Assembly (NCBI GenBank): GCA_030651305.1
Contig: JAUSCI010000030.1
Span: 1-43,372 of the forward strand
From: Sulfuritalea sp.
Lineage (GTDB): Bacteria > Pseudomonadota > Gammaproteobacteria > Burkholderiales > Rhodocyclaceae
Direction of reading: 5' to 3'
DNA length: 43,372 nucleotides
Numbering within the stretch: position 1 is the first letter of the stretch; the number at the start of each line of letters is the position of its first letter. The notes below the pieces were generated by a model. That model saw only the letters and a program-made list of their open reading frames with translations. It was not told the DNA's origin and made no database searches. Shown here piece after piece: positions 25,413 to 33,858 of the stretch. The translations under genes were made by a program, and so were the position numbers.

Positions 25413-26224
25413 ACGGCCACCGGCGCGGCGATGTGCGGATGCGGGTTGTAGTCTTGCAGCGTGAAATCCTCATAGCGGAAGCCGAAGATGTCCTTCACTG
25501 CAGGGTTCAAAAGCATCGTCGGCCTTTGGCGCGGCTCGCGGGCGAGTTGCAGGCGGGTCTGCTCCATGTGGTTGGAATAGAGGTGGCAGTCGCCCCCGGT
25601 CCACACGAAGTCGCCGGGAGCAAGCTCGCAGACCTGTGCCACCATCAGCGTGAACAGCGCGTAGGACGCGATGTTGAAGGGCACCCCGAGGAAAATGTCG
25701 GCGCTGCGCTGGTAGAGCTGGCAGGACAGTTTGGGAGCCTGTCCTGATCTGGTCGAAGGGGCGACATGGAACTGGAACAGGGCGTGGCAGGGCGGCAGCT
25801 TCATCTGCGGGATATCGGCCGGGTTCCACGCCGAAACGATGTGTCGGCGCGAATCCGGATTCTTCTTCAGGCCCTCGATCAGCTGCGCGATCTGGTCGAT
25901 CTCCGTCCCGTCGCTGGCCGGCCAGTGCCGCCACTGATGACCATACACCGGGCCGAGGTCGCCGTTGGCATCGGCCCAGTCGTCCCAGATCGAGACGCCG
26001 TTTTCCTTGAGATAGCGGATGTTGGTATCGCCCTGCAAAAACCACAGCAACTCATGAATGATCGAGCGCAGGTGCAGCTTCTTGGTGGTGAGCAACGGAA
26101 AACCCTCGCCCAGGTCGAAGCGCATCTGCCAGCCGAATACGGACCGTGTGCCGGTGCCGGTACGGTCGGCTTTCTCGTGACCATGGTCGAGTACGTGGCG
26201 CATCAGGTCAAGGTAGGGGCGCAT
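25409..26224 (-). CDS. thyA: Thymidylate synthase, with a 7-residue in-frame insertion
   Basis: Methylates dUMP to dTMP using methylene-tetrahydrofolate. 271 residues against 264 in E. coli. The catalytic cysteine is Cys146 in [10 protein letters not shown], the same number as in E. coli; the DRTGTGT and PFNIASYAL segments and the HLYSNHMEQ motif are normal. The extra length lies after Ala155, where PSTRSGQAP stands in place of the usual two residues before [10 protein letters not shown]. The DNA of this part resembles a widespread dispersed repeat (see separate entry). Whether the enzyme tolerates the loop cannot be told, but all catalytic parts are present. It heads a run with glk and is divergent from the aminopeptidase gene. 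Confidence 0.95.
   Translation of the reverse strand: MRPYLDLMRHVLDHGHEKADRTGTGTRSVFGWQMRFDLGEGFPLLTTKKLHLRSIIHELLWFLQGDTNIRYLKENGVSIWDDWADANGDLGPVYGHQWRHWPASDGTEIDQIAQLIEGLKKNPDSRRHIVSAWNPADIPQMKLPPCHALFQFHVAPSTRSGQAPKLSCQLYQRSADIFLGVPFNIASYALFTLMVAQVCELAPGDFVWTGGDCHLYSNHMEQTRLQLAREPRQRPTMLLNPAVKDIFGFRYEDFTLQDYNPHPHIAAPVAV
25735..25764 (-). repeat. Short repeat-like insertion inside thyA
   Basis: On the minus strand the block reads CCTTCGACCAGATCAGGACA followed by GGCTCC. It is close to the CCTTCGACAAGCTCAGG word that I remember as a frequent dispersed repeat in environmental bacterial genomes, which often adds peptides such as PSTSSG to proteins. Relative to E. coli ThyA it accounts for 21 extra bases, a multiple of three. 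The identity with the repeat is from memory and needs a search. Confidence 0.6.
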
Positions 26225-26243
26225 GGAGGGTGGTGGCGGGACT

Positions 26244-26249
26244 TATAAT
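26244..26249 (+). promoter_or_regulatory. Perfect -10 box before the aminopeptidase gene
   Basis: TATAAT, 21 bases before the ATG at 26271. No good -35 is found 16-18 bases upstream; that space overlaps the thyA start. Predicted leader is only about 15 bases. Confidence 0.4.
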
Positions 26250-26270
26250 CGGTCCCCCATTTTACCGGTT

Positions 26271-27782
26271 ATGAAATCGTTCATGACGCTCCCCCGCATC
26301 GCATTGCAGCCGGCACGCGACTACACGCAGTTGAACGAGGCCACCCATGGCCTGATCATTCTGCCCGTCGCCGATGTCCTCCCTGACGACCTGCCGCAGC
26401 GGGCGCAGTGGCTGGCGATATTGAAGCGCAAGAAGATGAAGCCGCAGGAACTGGCCAAGACGCCGCTGGCCATCGACTTGCCCGATGGCCGGCGCCTGGC
26501 CCTGCTCATGGCGGATTGCACGCTGTCGCGCTTCGAGCGCCTGACCCGTTTGCGCAAAGCCGCGATGCTGCTGCTCGACGAGACGCCGAAGCAGCTTGCG
26601 ATATGGGTCGCGGCGGGCGAAGGCATGGGCGACGTAACGCGCGATGCGGCCTACGTGGCGCAGATCAATGGCGTGCCGCTGCCGGCGCGCAAGAAGAAGC
26701 CGGCTGCGGCCCTGGCGCGGATCGATCTGTTCAGTTCGCTGACGCATGCCGATCTCGTTCCGGTCGGTGCCCTGGCTCGCGCCAACCTGCTGGCGCGCGA
26801 ACTTACCGCCCTGGCGCCCAACGAACTGACGCCGGCCACTTACCGCAAGCGCATTCGCCGCGTGGCGAACGAGGCCGGTCTGGCCATCGAGGAATTCGAT
26901 TTCAGGGCTTTGCGGATAATGGGGGCGGGCGCTTTTTGCGCCGTGGCGCAGGGCTCGCAGCACGAAGATGCCGCCATCGTGCATCTGTCGTGGCGACCCA
27001 AGTTGAAAAATGCGGCGCCGCAGAAGACCGTGGCGCTGGTCGGCAAGGGCATCTGTTTCGACACCGGCGGCCACAATCTCAAGCCGGCCCGTTACATGGC
27101 CGGCATGCACGAAGACATGAACGGTTCGGCGGTGGCGCTGGCACTGACTCTGGCGGCGGCCGAGATGCGGCTGCCCCTTGCCGTCGACTGCTGGCTGGCG
27201 ATCGCGCACAACCACCTGTCGCCCGGCGCCTACAAGCAGAACGACATCATCTCGGCGCTGGATGGCACCACCATCGAGATCGTGCACACCGATGCCGAGG
27301 GCCGCATGGTGCTGGCCGATACCCTGCTGCTGGCGACCCAGGAAGGCAAGGGCAGCAAACGCGGCGGCAAGACCAAGCCCGACCTGGTGATCGACTTCGC
27401 CACGCTCACCGGTTCCATGCATGTGGCGCTGGGCGCCCGCTACTCCGGCGTGTTTGCCAGCAGTGAGGCACTGGGCGCCATGGCCGTGGCGGCCGGCCAG
27501 GCCAGCGGCGAGCGCGTCTGTGTTTTCCCGCTCGACGAGGACTACGACCCGGCACTCGATTCCAAGGTGGCCGATGTCAAGCAATGCACCCTGGACGGTG
27601 AGGCCGACCATATTCTCGCCGCGCGCTTCCTGCAACGCTTCACCCGGCAGCGGCCGTGGCTGCACGTCGATCTTTCGGCGTCCAGTTGCAGCGGCGGATT
27701 GGGCGCTAGCGCGTCCGACCTCACCGGATTTGGCGTCGCCTGGGGGTTGACGCTGCTTGCCCAATGGTTGCGGCAGGAGTGA
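26271..27782 (+). CDS. M17 leucyl aminopeptidase family protein
   Basis: Cytosolic metallo-aminopeptidase, 503 residues from the ATG at 26271; a second ATG at 26283 is equally possible. The N-terminal half is variable. The C-terminal catalytic half has VGKGICFDTGGHNLKP with the metal lysine and aspartate, MHEDMNGSA, and HTDAEGRMVLAD with further metal ligands. The usual NTDAEGRL reads HTDAEGRM here, and the typical second Gly-rich motif is shifted, so this is a divergent member of the family, not the standard PepA. It is divergent from thyA. Confidence 0.88.
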   Translation: MKSFMTLPRIALQPARDYTQLNEATHGLIILPVADVLPDDLPQRAQWLAILKRKKMKPQELAKTPLAIDLPDGRRLALLMADCTLSRFERLTRLRKAAMLLLDETPKQLAIWVAAGEGMGDVTRDAAYVAQINGVPLPARKKKPAAALARIDLFSSLTHADLVPVGALARANLLARELTALAPNELTPATYRKRIRRVANEAGLAIEEFDFRALRIMGAGAFCAVAQGSQHEDAAIVHLSWRPKLKNAAPQKTVALVGKGICFDTGGHNLKPARYMAGMHEDMNGSAVALALTLAAAEMRLPLAVDCWLAIAHNHLSPGAYKQNDIISALDGTTIEIVHTDAEGRMVLADTLLLATQEGKGSKRGGKTKPDLVIDFATLTGSMHVALGARYSGVFASSEALGAMAVAAGQASGERVCVFPLDEDYDPALDSKVADVKQCTLDGEADHILAARFLQRFTRQRPWLHVDLSASSCSGGLGASASDLTGFGVAWGLTLLAQWLRQE

Positions 27783-27832
27783 CAGCGGACGCCTGACGGG
27801 CTATGCTGACAGCCGGGTAACGATAAACTTCC

Positions 27833-29323
27833 ATGCTCAACTTCTTTTCCAATAAATCCAACCATCCGCTGGCCGAAGCGCGCGAAGCCAGGCGCATTCT
27901 TGCCGAGATCGCCACCCGCGAGCCGCAAGCGGCCGTCGAGGATGCCAGTGCCTGGCTCGAATCGCTCGCCGCCGACGAGAGTTTCAAGCTGGCGCAGCGC
28001 CTGGAACTGATACTCAAGCTCGACGAAGCGGCGGTGGCACAGGCGCGACGTCTTGGTCGCGACTACCCGGCCATGACCGGCGCCAGCCGCGTGCAGGAAT
28101 CGCGGCATTGGCAAATCGGCCACAGCTATTGGCAGGAGCTCGCCGATGCCTATCTCGACTGCATTGCCCGCAAGGGCGCCGCAGAAAAGGAAGGCGACGC
28201 GATCCGTTCGCAGATGCCCCTGCTCTACGGCCGTCTGATCAATGCGCTGGCGGCCCGGCTCAAGTGGATGCGCTTCCGCTATGGCCCGGTCGATCCCGAG
28301 TTCTGGAAGACGCTCGGCGGCATCTACCTGGCTGCCGTCGATGCGAAAGTCGCGCAGAAACCTCTGCAAATCCATGCCGGAAGCGGCGAGACCACGATCG
28401 AGGCGGAATATCTCAAGGCGCTGGTGTTCCATGCCGCGGCGATGGATAACCTGCAGCCACTGCAGATCGAAATTGCAGAACGTTTCATCACTTACTTCCT
28501 GCCCTGTTTTTCGCTGATCAAGGAACTGCGCAAGGACAACGTGTATTGGGTGGATGCGTCCAAGCCCCTGCCGCCGACGCGGCTCGCCAAACTGCCCGAG
28601 ATCACCCCGACCCTGCGCTTCTTCAATGGTACGCGAGCGGTCGAGTCGGTTGCAGAAACCATTGAACTGATCCGGGGCGAAGGCCGCGTGCCGCCAAGAA
28701 TCAATCTGGGGGCGCAATACGACGTCGGCACCGTGATTCCGGTCCTCGATCATCTGGCGATGTGCTGGGCGCCGACGCCGCCGATGCGCAGCAACACAAG
28801 GCGTCGCATCAACTCGCCGCTGAAAGTGGTCAACGGGCTCATCGGCGTGCATCAGCAGCTTTCCGGACGCGGCAGCGGCACGGAGGGCGTCGACTCCTGG
28901 GTGGTCGATGATGTCAGCCTGGGCGGCTTCGGCGCGCAAGTGGCCGTTTCCGGCCACGACTGGATTCGCATCGGTGCGCTGGTCGGCATGCAGCCCGAGG
29001 GCGGCGACAACTGGCTGATCGGCGTCATCCGCCGCTATGTTCGCACCGGGCCCAATCAGGGCTCGGTAGGTATCGAAACCCTGTCGAAAACCCCGCGCGC
29101 CGTGTTTGCCGATGCCGGCGGTCTGTGGACCGAGGCGCTGCTGCTCGACACGCCGGAGGTCGGCGAGTATGCCCGCATGGCGCTGGCCGCCGATGCACTC
29201 GAAGAGAAGGTGGCGCTGATGTTTGACATTGACGACAAGAAAGCCCGTTTGCACCCGCGCGAGACGATCGAGACCGGCGCCGATTTCGTCATCGCGAATT
29301 TTTTCGTGCAGTCGTACTCCTGA
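27833..29323 (+). CDS. Conserved hypothetical protein with a PilZ-like C-terminal region
   Basis: 496 residues without an assigned function. The first two-thirds look helical, with long amphipathic stretches and no membrane segment or signal. Around residues 322-365 there is RSNTR (an RxxxR form) and later DDVSLGGFG (a DxSxxG form), the two halves of a PilZ cyclic-di-GMP signature but spaced wider than usual. This suggests a PilZ-related domain, possibly with an insertion. The next gene encodes a clear PilZ protein, which supports a link with c-di-GMP. There is no convincing Shine-Dalgarno sequence before the ATG. Function unknown. Confidence 0.7.
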   Translation: MLNFFSNKSNHPLAEAREARRILAEIATREPQAAVEDASAWLESLAADESFKLAQRLELILKLDEAAVAQARRLGRDYPAMTGASRVQESRHWQIGHSYWQELADAYLDCIARKGAAEKEGDAIRSQMPLLYGRLINALAARLKWMRFRYGPVDPEFWKTLGGIYLAAVDAKVAQKPLQIHAGSGETTIEAEYLKALVFHAAAMDNLQPLQIEIAERFITYFLPCFSLIKELRKDNVYWVDASKPLPPTRLAKLPEITPTLRFFNGTRAVESVAETIELIRGEGRVPPRINLGAQYDVGTVIPVLDHLAMCWAPTPPMRSNTRRRINSPLKVVNGLIGVHQQLSGRGSGTEGVDSWVVDDVSLGGFGAQVAVSGHDWIRIGALVGMQPEGGDNWLIGVIRRYVRTGPNQGSVGIETLSKTPRAVFADAGGLWTEALLLDTPEVGEYARMALAADALEEKVALMFDIDDKKARLHPRETIETGADFVIANFFVQSYS

Positions 29324-29427
29324 ATCCCGCGGCAGGGGTTGGCCCGATCGAATCCTGGCAGCGCAGGCTGCTTCCGCGACCCGAACGCAAATCCCGAACC
29401 TGACCGACCCCGTCCCGACCAAAGCCA

Positions 29428-30177
29428 ATGGAAACCTCAGAGCACGAAGGCGAATGGATGCGGATTGCCGGGAGCACCCAGGTGCTGCTCCGGTCCCGGA
29501 TCGAAATCGATGCCGTCTTGCAGTCGCTGATCGGTGACGCCCTGCCGCTGGTGTCGCACCATCAGGTTCACGACCAGTTGTTCATCGCCAAATTGCACCG
29601 GGTTTGCGCCGAGCAGAATTTCATTGTCGTTGGCTACAGCGACAACAAGGTTGCCAATGCCGAAATTTATGCGGCGCGATCCGTGCTCTTTTGCGCCAGC
29701 CATCCCAAGGGCTATGTCGGATTCGTGGCCAGCAACCCGATCGAACAGGACGATCCGGTTCAGGCAATCCGTTTCGACTTTCCGCGAGTCCTGCTCATCG
29801 AGCAGCGCCGCGTCCACCAACGCGTTCGCGTCGCGTCCGAGACGAGGCTGGCCTGCCTCGCCGACGGTGGCGGAATAACGCCGTTTGACGCCCGCATCGT
29901 CGATGTCAGCCTGTCGGGGCTGGGCGCCATGATTTATGACCCGACGATCAGGCTTCAGCCGGGCACGGTGCTCACCGGTTGTCGCATTTCCCTGCCCGAT
30001 GGAAGCGTCGCCAGCGTCGACATCGAGGTCATGCATTCGACCAGGGTTGTCATGCTCGACGGCAGTTCGGCTTGTCGCGCCGGATGCCGCATCATTGGCG
30101 ACCCGGACAAGATCGACAAGCTGCTGAAGGTCTTCGTGGTCGATCTCGGGCGCGACGACAAGAAAGGTGGCGGATGA
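29428..30177 (+). CDS. YcgR-like PilZ domain protein
   Basis: 249 residues: an N-terminal YcgR-type beta domain (about 1-110) and a C-terminal PilZ domain (about 120-235). The c-di-GMP signature is complete, RVHQR followed about 30 residues later by DVSLSGLG. Such proteins bind c-di-GMP and modulate flagellar motors, pili or exopolysaccharide machinery; which partner applies is not shown. The ATG at 29428 has no good ribosome binding site. An in-frame ATG at 29458 has GAAGG at the right distance, so the true start may be there. It follows the 496-residue PilZ-like gene by about 105 bases. Confidence 0.87.
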   Translation: METSEHEGEWMRIAGSTQVLLRSRIEIDAVLQSLIGDALPLVSHHQVHDQLFIAKLHRVCAEQNFIVVGYSDNKVANAEIYAARSVLFCASHPKGYVGFVASNPIEQDDPVQAIRFDFPRVLLIEQRRVHQRVRVASETRLACLADGGGITPFDARIVDVSLSGLGAMIYDPTIRLQPGTVLTGCRISLPDGSVASVDIEVMHSTRVVMLDGSSACRAGCRIIGDPDKIDKLLKVFVVDLGRDDKKGGG

Positions 30178-30213
30178 GTCGCGCCGCCCTTGATTGCGGC
30201 TAGCCGGCAAGCT

Positions 30214-30813
30214 TCATTTTGTCGGCCGCATCGCCGATTTCGGGCGGAAGGACTTGACCACGGCGGCGTCGGTTTCGACATACGGCCCGCCGATCAGGTC
30301 GAGGCAGTAGGGCACCGCGGCGAAGATGCCGGGCACGATTTGCCTGCCGTCGGCATCCTTGACGCCTTCCAGTGTTTCCTTGATCGATTTCGGTTGTCCC
30401 GGCAGGTTGAGGATCAGGGATTGGCCGCGCGCATGTTGCCTGATGGCGGCCACCTGTCGCGACAGGATTGCGGTCGGCACGAAGTTCAGCGAGATCTGCC
30501 GCATCTGCTCGCCGAAGCCCGGCATGACCTTGTGTGCCACCGCCAGAGTGGCTTCCGGCGTCACGTCGCGCACTGCCGGGCCGGTGCCGCCGGTGGTCAG
30601 CACCAGATGGCAACCGACGACATCGCAGAGCTCGATCAGGGTCTGCTCGATGGTCGCCTGCTGGTCCGGGATCAGGCGCGTTTCCATGCGCCAGGGCGAA
30701 CTGAGCGCCTGCCCGAACCACTCGCGCAGCGCCGGAATGCCTTTGTCCTCATAAACGCCGCTGGAGGCGCGGTCGGAAATCGAAACGAGGCCGATCAGGA
30801 GTTCGTTGGTCAT
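30214..30813 (-). CDS. mogA: Molybdopterin adenylyltransferase
   Basis: Adenylates molybdopterin before molybdate insertion, in the synthesis of molybdenum cofactor. 199 residues. Marks are LVSISDRAS at the start, LVLTTGGTGPAVRDVTPEA with the conserved GGTG and aspartate, and LNLPGQPKSIKE. The ATG overlaps the stop of the ElyC-like gene by four bases. It converges with the PilZ gene, with a small near-palindrome around 30193-30209 in the gap. Confidence 0.93.
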   Translation of the reverse strand: MTNELLIGLVSISDRASSGVYEDKGIPALREWFGQALSSPWRMETRLIPDQQATIEQTLIELCDVVGCHLVLTTGGTGPAVRDVTPEATLAVAHKVMPGFGEQMRQISLNFVPTAILSRQVAAIRQHARGQSLILNLPGQPKSIKETLEGVKDADGRQIVPGIFAAVPYCLDLIGGPYVETDAAVVKSFRPKSAMRPTK

Positions 30814-31565
30814 ATCATGTCCTTCAGGCGATTGTAGAGTTGACCCAGATATTCGTTCAGTGCCTGGCGGCTTTGTTCAAGTCCGCCGGGCAGCAGGGCG
30901 GCGATTGAGGACGGTGGTTGCGTGCTGAATGCCGTGGGGGCCGGCGTCACCTCCAGTCCCTGCTTTTCAAACAGCGGAATCGCTCGCGGCAAGTGCCAGC
31001 CGTGGCTGACCAGGGCAATGCGGGTGATGCCCGCGGCCTTGAGCAGCGGCGCCGACAGGCTGGCGTTCTCCGCGGTGTCGTGCGACGCGGCCTCGACCCA
31101 GCGCACCTTGACGCCGAAGTCGCTTTCCAGCGCTTCGCGCATCAGTTCTGCCTCGGCCCGGCCACCGAACGGGGCGCCGCCGGTAACCAGCAGCGGCAGC
31201 CGCGATTCGCGTGTCAGCCGCGCGCCGTAGCGCAGGCGTTCCAGCGACGCTGAACCTACCGTATCGCCGCCATATTCGGGCGCCTGGGAATGCGACCCGC
31301 CGCCGAGGATCACGATGGCCTGTACCTGCTGCAGCTGTATCTTGGTAATCGGCGGGTGCGGCTCCAGCGGCGCCATCAGCGCATTGCCGACGATCGGCAG
31401 GGACAGCGCGAACAGGCTGAGCAGTGAGAGAGTCGCCAGCCAAAAGCCGCCGTGTTGCCAGCGCCGACTCCTGGCACGCATCAGCCACAACCCCAACAGC
31501 GCCAGCAATACCGGGCCGGTGGGGGGCAGAATCAGGGCGGCGAGGAGCTTCTTCAGCAGAAACAT
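30810..31565 (-). CDS. ElyC/YdcF/SanA-type DUF218 membrane protein
   Basis: 251 residues. Two N-terminal membrane helices (about residues 5-25 and 38-60) precede a DUF218 domain that starts with AIVILGGG, with LLVTGGAPFGGRAEAELM and ALVSHGWHLPRAI. In E. coli ElyC affects peptidoglycan assembly and the lipid carrier; a similar envelope role is inferred here. The start is divergent from metY, 82 bases away; the end is translationally coupled to mogA. Confidence 0.88.
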   Translation of the reverse strand: MFLLKKLLAALILPPTGPVLLALLGLWLMRARSRRWQHGGFWLATLSLLSLFALSLPIVGNALMAPLEPHPPITKIQLQQVQAIVILGGGSHSQAPEYGGDTVGSASLERLRYGARLTRESRLPLLVTGGAPFGGRAEAELMREALESDFGVKVRWVEAASHDTAENASLSAPLLKAAGITRIALVSHGWHLPRAIPLFEKQGLEVTPAPTAFSTQPPSSIAALLPGGLEQSRQALNEYLGQLYNRLKDMI

Positions 31566-31647
31566 CGGGTCAAAGGCGGGGCTGATCGCGTATTATTGAA
31601 GATGACAGGCCGTTATTATCGACGGAATCCATCCCGATCACCATTCC

Positions 31648-32952
31648 ATGACGGATCGCCACTACGGTATCGAAACGCTCTGCCTGCATGCCGGCGCCCA
31701 GCCGGACGCGGCCACGGGCGCGCGCGCGCTACCGATCCACCAGACCACCTCCTTCGTCTTCGACTCGGCGGAACACGCGGCCGGCCTGTTCAACCTGCAA
31801 ACCTTCGGCAATGTCTATTCGCGCATCGGCAATCCTACCGTCGCCGCCTTCGAGGAGCGCATGGCGGCGCTGGAGGGTGGTCGCGCCGCAGTGGCCGCGG
31901 CCACCGGACTGGCGGCGCAGATCGTGGCGCTGCTGACCCTGTGCGAGGCCGGCGACCGCATCGTCGCCGCACGTTCGCTTTACGGCGGCAGCTTTTCGCA
32001 ACTCGACGTCAGCCTGCGCAAGCTGGGCATCGAGACCGTGTTTGTCGATTCCGACGATCCCGAACATTTTCGCGCTGCATTGTCGGACAACACGCGCTGC
32101 GTGTTCGCGGAGACCGTGGCCAATCCGCGACTCAACGTGCTCGACATCGAGGCGGTGGCCGCGATCGCCCATGCCCACGGCGTGCCGCTGATCGTCGACA
32201 ACACGCTGCCATCGCCCTACCTGTGCCAGCCCTTCCGCCATGGTGCCGACATCATCGTGCATTCGGCCACCAAGTTCCTCGGCGGTCACGGCACCACCTT
32301 GGGCGGCGTGGTGATCGAGTCGGGCAAATTCGACTGGGGCAACGGCAAGTTTCCCGGCATGACCGAGCCTTCGGCCGGTTATCACGGCGTCAAGTTCTTT
32401 GAAACCTTCGGCGACTTCGGTTTCACCATGAAGGCGCGCATGGAAACCCTGCGCACCTTCGGTCCCGCGCTGTCGCCGTTTTCCGCCTGGCAGTTGATGC
32501 AGGGCATCGAGACGCTGCCGCTGCGTATGGACCGGCATTGCGAGAATGCCCTGGCCGTGGCGCAGCATCTGCAAAGCCATTCGCGCGTGGCCTGGGTCAA
32601 CTATCCGGGCCTGCCAGCCAGCCCCGGCTACGCGCTGGCCCGGCGCTATCTCGGGGCAAACGGCCATGCCGGCGCCGGAGCGATTATGAGCTTCGGCATC
32701 AAGGGAGGGCAGCAGGCGGGCGAGGCTTTCATCGATGCACTGCAGTTCTGCTCCCATCTGGCCAACATCGGCGACGCCAAGACGCTGGTGATCCATCCGG
32801 CGTCGACCACCCACCGGCAGTTGAGCGCAGCGGACCAGCATGCATCCGGCGTGACGCCGGACCTGGTGCGCCTGTCGGTCGGGCTGGAAACGCTGGACGA
32901 CATCCTGTGGGACATCGATCAGGCGCTCGAGCGCGGCGCATCCGGATTTTGA
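31648..32952 (+). CDS. metY: O-acetylhomoserine/O-succinylhomoserine sulfhydrylase
   Basis: PLP enzyme of the Cys/Met metabolism family that makes homocysteine directly from an activated homoserine and sulfide. 434 residues, the length of MetY rather than of MetB. Marks are ETLCLHAG, YSRIGNPTVAAFE with the phosphate-binding tyrosine and arginine, VDNTLPSPYLC with the PLP aspartate, and the Schiff-base lysine in HSATKFLGGHG (Lys209). The gene precedes a SPOR gene on the same strand. O-acetyl versus O-succinyl preference cannot be decided by eye. Confidence 0.93.
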   Translation: MTDRHYGIETLCLHAGAQPDAATGARALPIHQTTSFVFDSAEHAAGLFNLQTFGNVYSRIGNPTVAAFEERMAALEGGRAAVAAATGLAAQIVALLTLCEAGDRIVAARSLYGGSFSQLDVSLRKLGIETVFVDSDDPEHFRAALSDNTRCVFAETVANPRLNVLDIEAVAAIAHAHGVPLIVDNTLPSPYLCQPFRHGADIIVHSATKFLGGHGTTLGGVVIESGKFDWGNGKFPGMTEPSAGYHGVKFFETFGDFGFTMKARMETLRTFGPALSPFSAWQLMQGIETLPLRMDRHCENALAVAQHLQSHSRVAWVNYPGLPASPGYALARRYLGANGHAGAGAIMSFGIKGGQQAGEAFIDALQFCSHLANIGDAKTLVIHPASTTHRQLSAADQHASGVTPDLVRLSVGLETLDDILWDIDQALERGASGF

Positions 32953-32977
32953 CTTCATGCGAAAGGCCTAGACCGCA

Positions 32978-33463
32978 ATGGACCCGAGACCCCCACCAGA
33001 AACCGACCTCGCGGCAGACGCTGTCCGCAAGCGGAATCTTGTCAACCAGATCGTGATTGTCGCCCTCCTGGTGGTGGGCCTGATTGGCGGCTGGGTGATG
33101 TTCGATGCGATTTACACTCCCGGTCAGCCGCTGCCCCTCACTCTCAAGCACGGCGCGCCGCCCAAGAGCGCGCCTGCCGCCAAGCCAAGGCCGGAGCCCG
33201 CCGTGGCGACGAGGACCGAGGAACCGGCAGCGCCTGGCGCGCAAACCGGCGAAAGCCAGTATGTGCTGCAATTGAATGTCGCCGGCAACGCGGCCAACGC
33301 TGAGGATCTGCGCGCCAGGCTGGAACGGCAAGGCATAGCCTCCAGCATCGAGATACGCGTGGCTGTCGGCCCCTTCAGAACGCGGGAAGGGGTCGACGCC
33401 GCCCGCGCCAAACTGAAGGAACTCGGCCTTGACGGCGGCTTGCTGATTACCACGACAAAGTGA
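32978..33463 (+). CDS. Single-pass membrane protein with C-terminal SPOR domain
   Basis: 161 residues: a short cytoplasmic N-terminus, one membrane helix (about residues 23-43), a Pro/Ala-rich periplasmic linker, and a SPOR-like repeat (about 90-160, [22 protein letters not shown]). SPOR domains bind denuded glycan at the division septum, so a role in cell division or envelope remodelling is inferred. AAAGG lies at a good distance before the ATG. Its stop is close to the ridA start. Confidence 0.87.
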   Translation: MDPRPPPETDLAADAVRKRNLVNQIVIVALLVVGLIGGWVMFDAIYTPGQPLPLTLKHGAPPKSAPAAKPRPEPAVATRTEEPAAPGAQTGESQYVLQLNVAGNAANAEDLRARLERQGIASSIEIRVAVGPFRTREGVDAARAKLKELGLDGGLLITTTK

Positions 33464-33477
33464 ATGGGACCCATGCC

Positions 33478-33858
33478 ATGAGCCGCCAGATCATTTCCAC
33501 CGCCGCCGCCCCCGCCGCGATCGGCACCTACTCGCAGGCGGTGCAGGCAGACCGCACGATTTACCTGTCGGGCCAGATCGGGCTCGATCCGGCCAGCATG
33601 CAGCTGGTCGAGGGCATCGACGCGCAGATCGTGCGCGTCTTCGAGAACCTCAAGGCCGTTGCCGCCGCCGCCGGCGCGACGCTGAATGACGCGGTCAAGG
33701 TCAACATCTACCTGACCGATCTGGCCAACTTCGCCAAGGTCAACGCCGTCATGGCGAAATATGTCAGCGAGCCTTACCCGGCGCGCGCTGTGGTCGGGGT
33801 CAAGGAATTGCCGCGCGGCGCCCTGGTCGAGGCTGATGCCGTGCTCGTCCTTGGCTGA
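33478..33858 (+). CDS. ridA: RidA family enamine/imine deaminase
   Basis: Hydrolyses reactive 2-aminoacrylate formed by PLP enzymes. 126 residues, typical length. Marks are [22 protein letters not shown], and the C-terminal [23 protein letters not shown] with the catalytic arginine. The frame could begin at a GTG at 33460, but [12 protein letters not shown] is the usual N-terminus. Its end overlaps recG by about 20 bases. Confidence 0.95.
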   Translation: MSRQIISTAAAPAAIGTYSQAVQADRTIYLSGQIGLDPASMQLVEGIDAQIVRVFENLKAVAAAAGATLNDAVKVNIYLTDLANFAKVNAVMAKYVSEPYPARAVVGVKELPRGALVEADAVLVLG

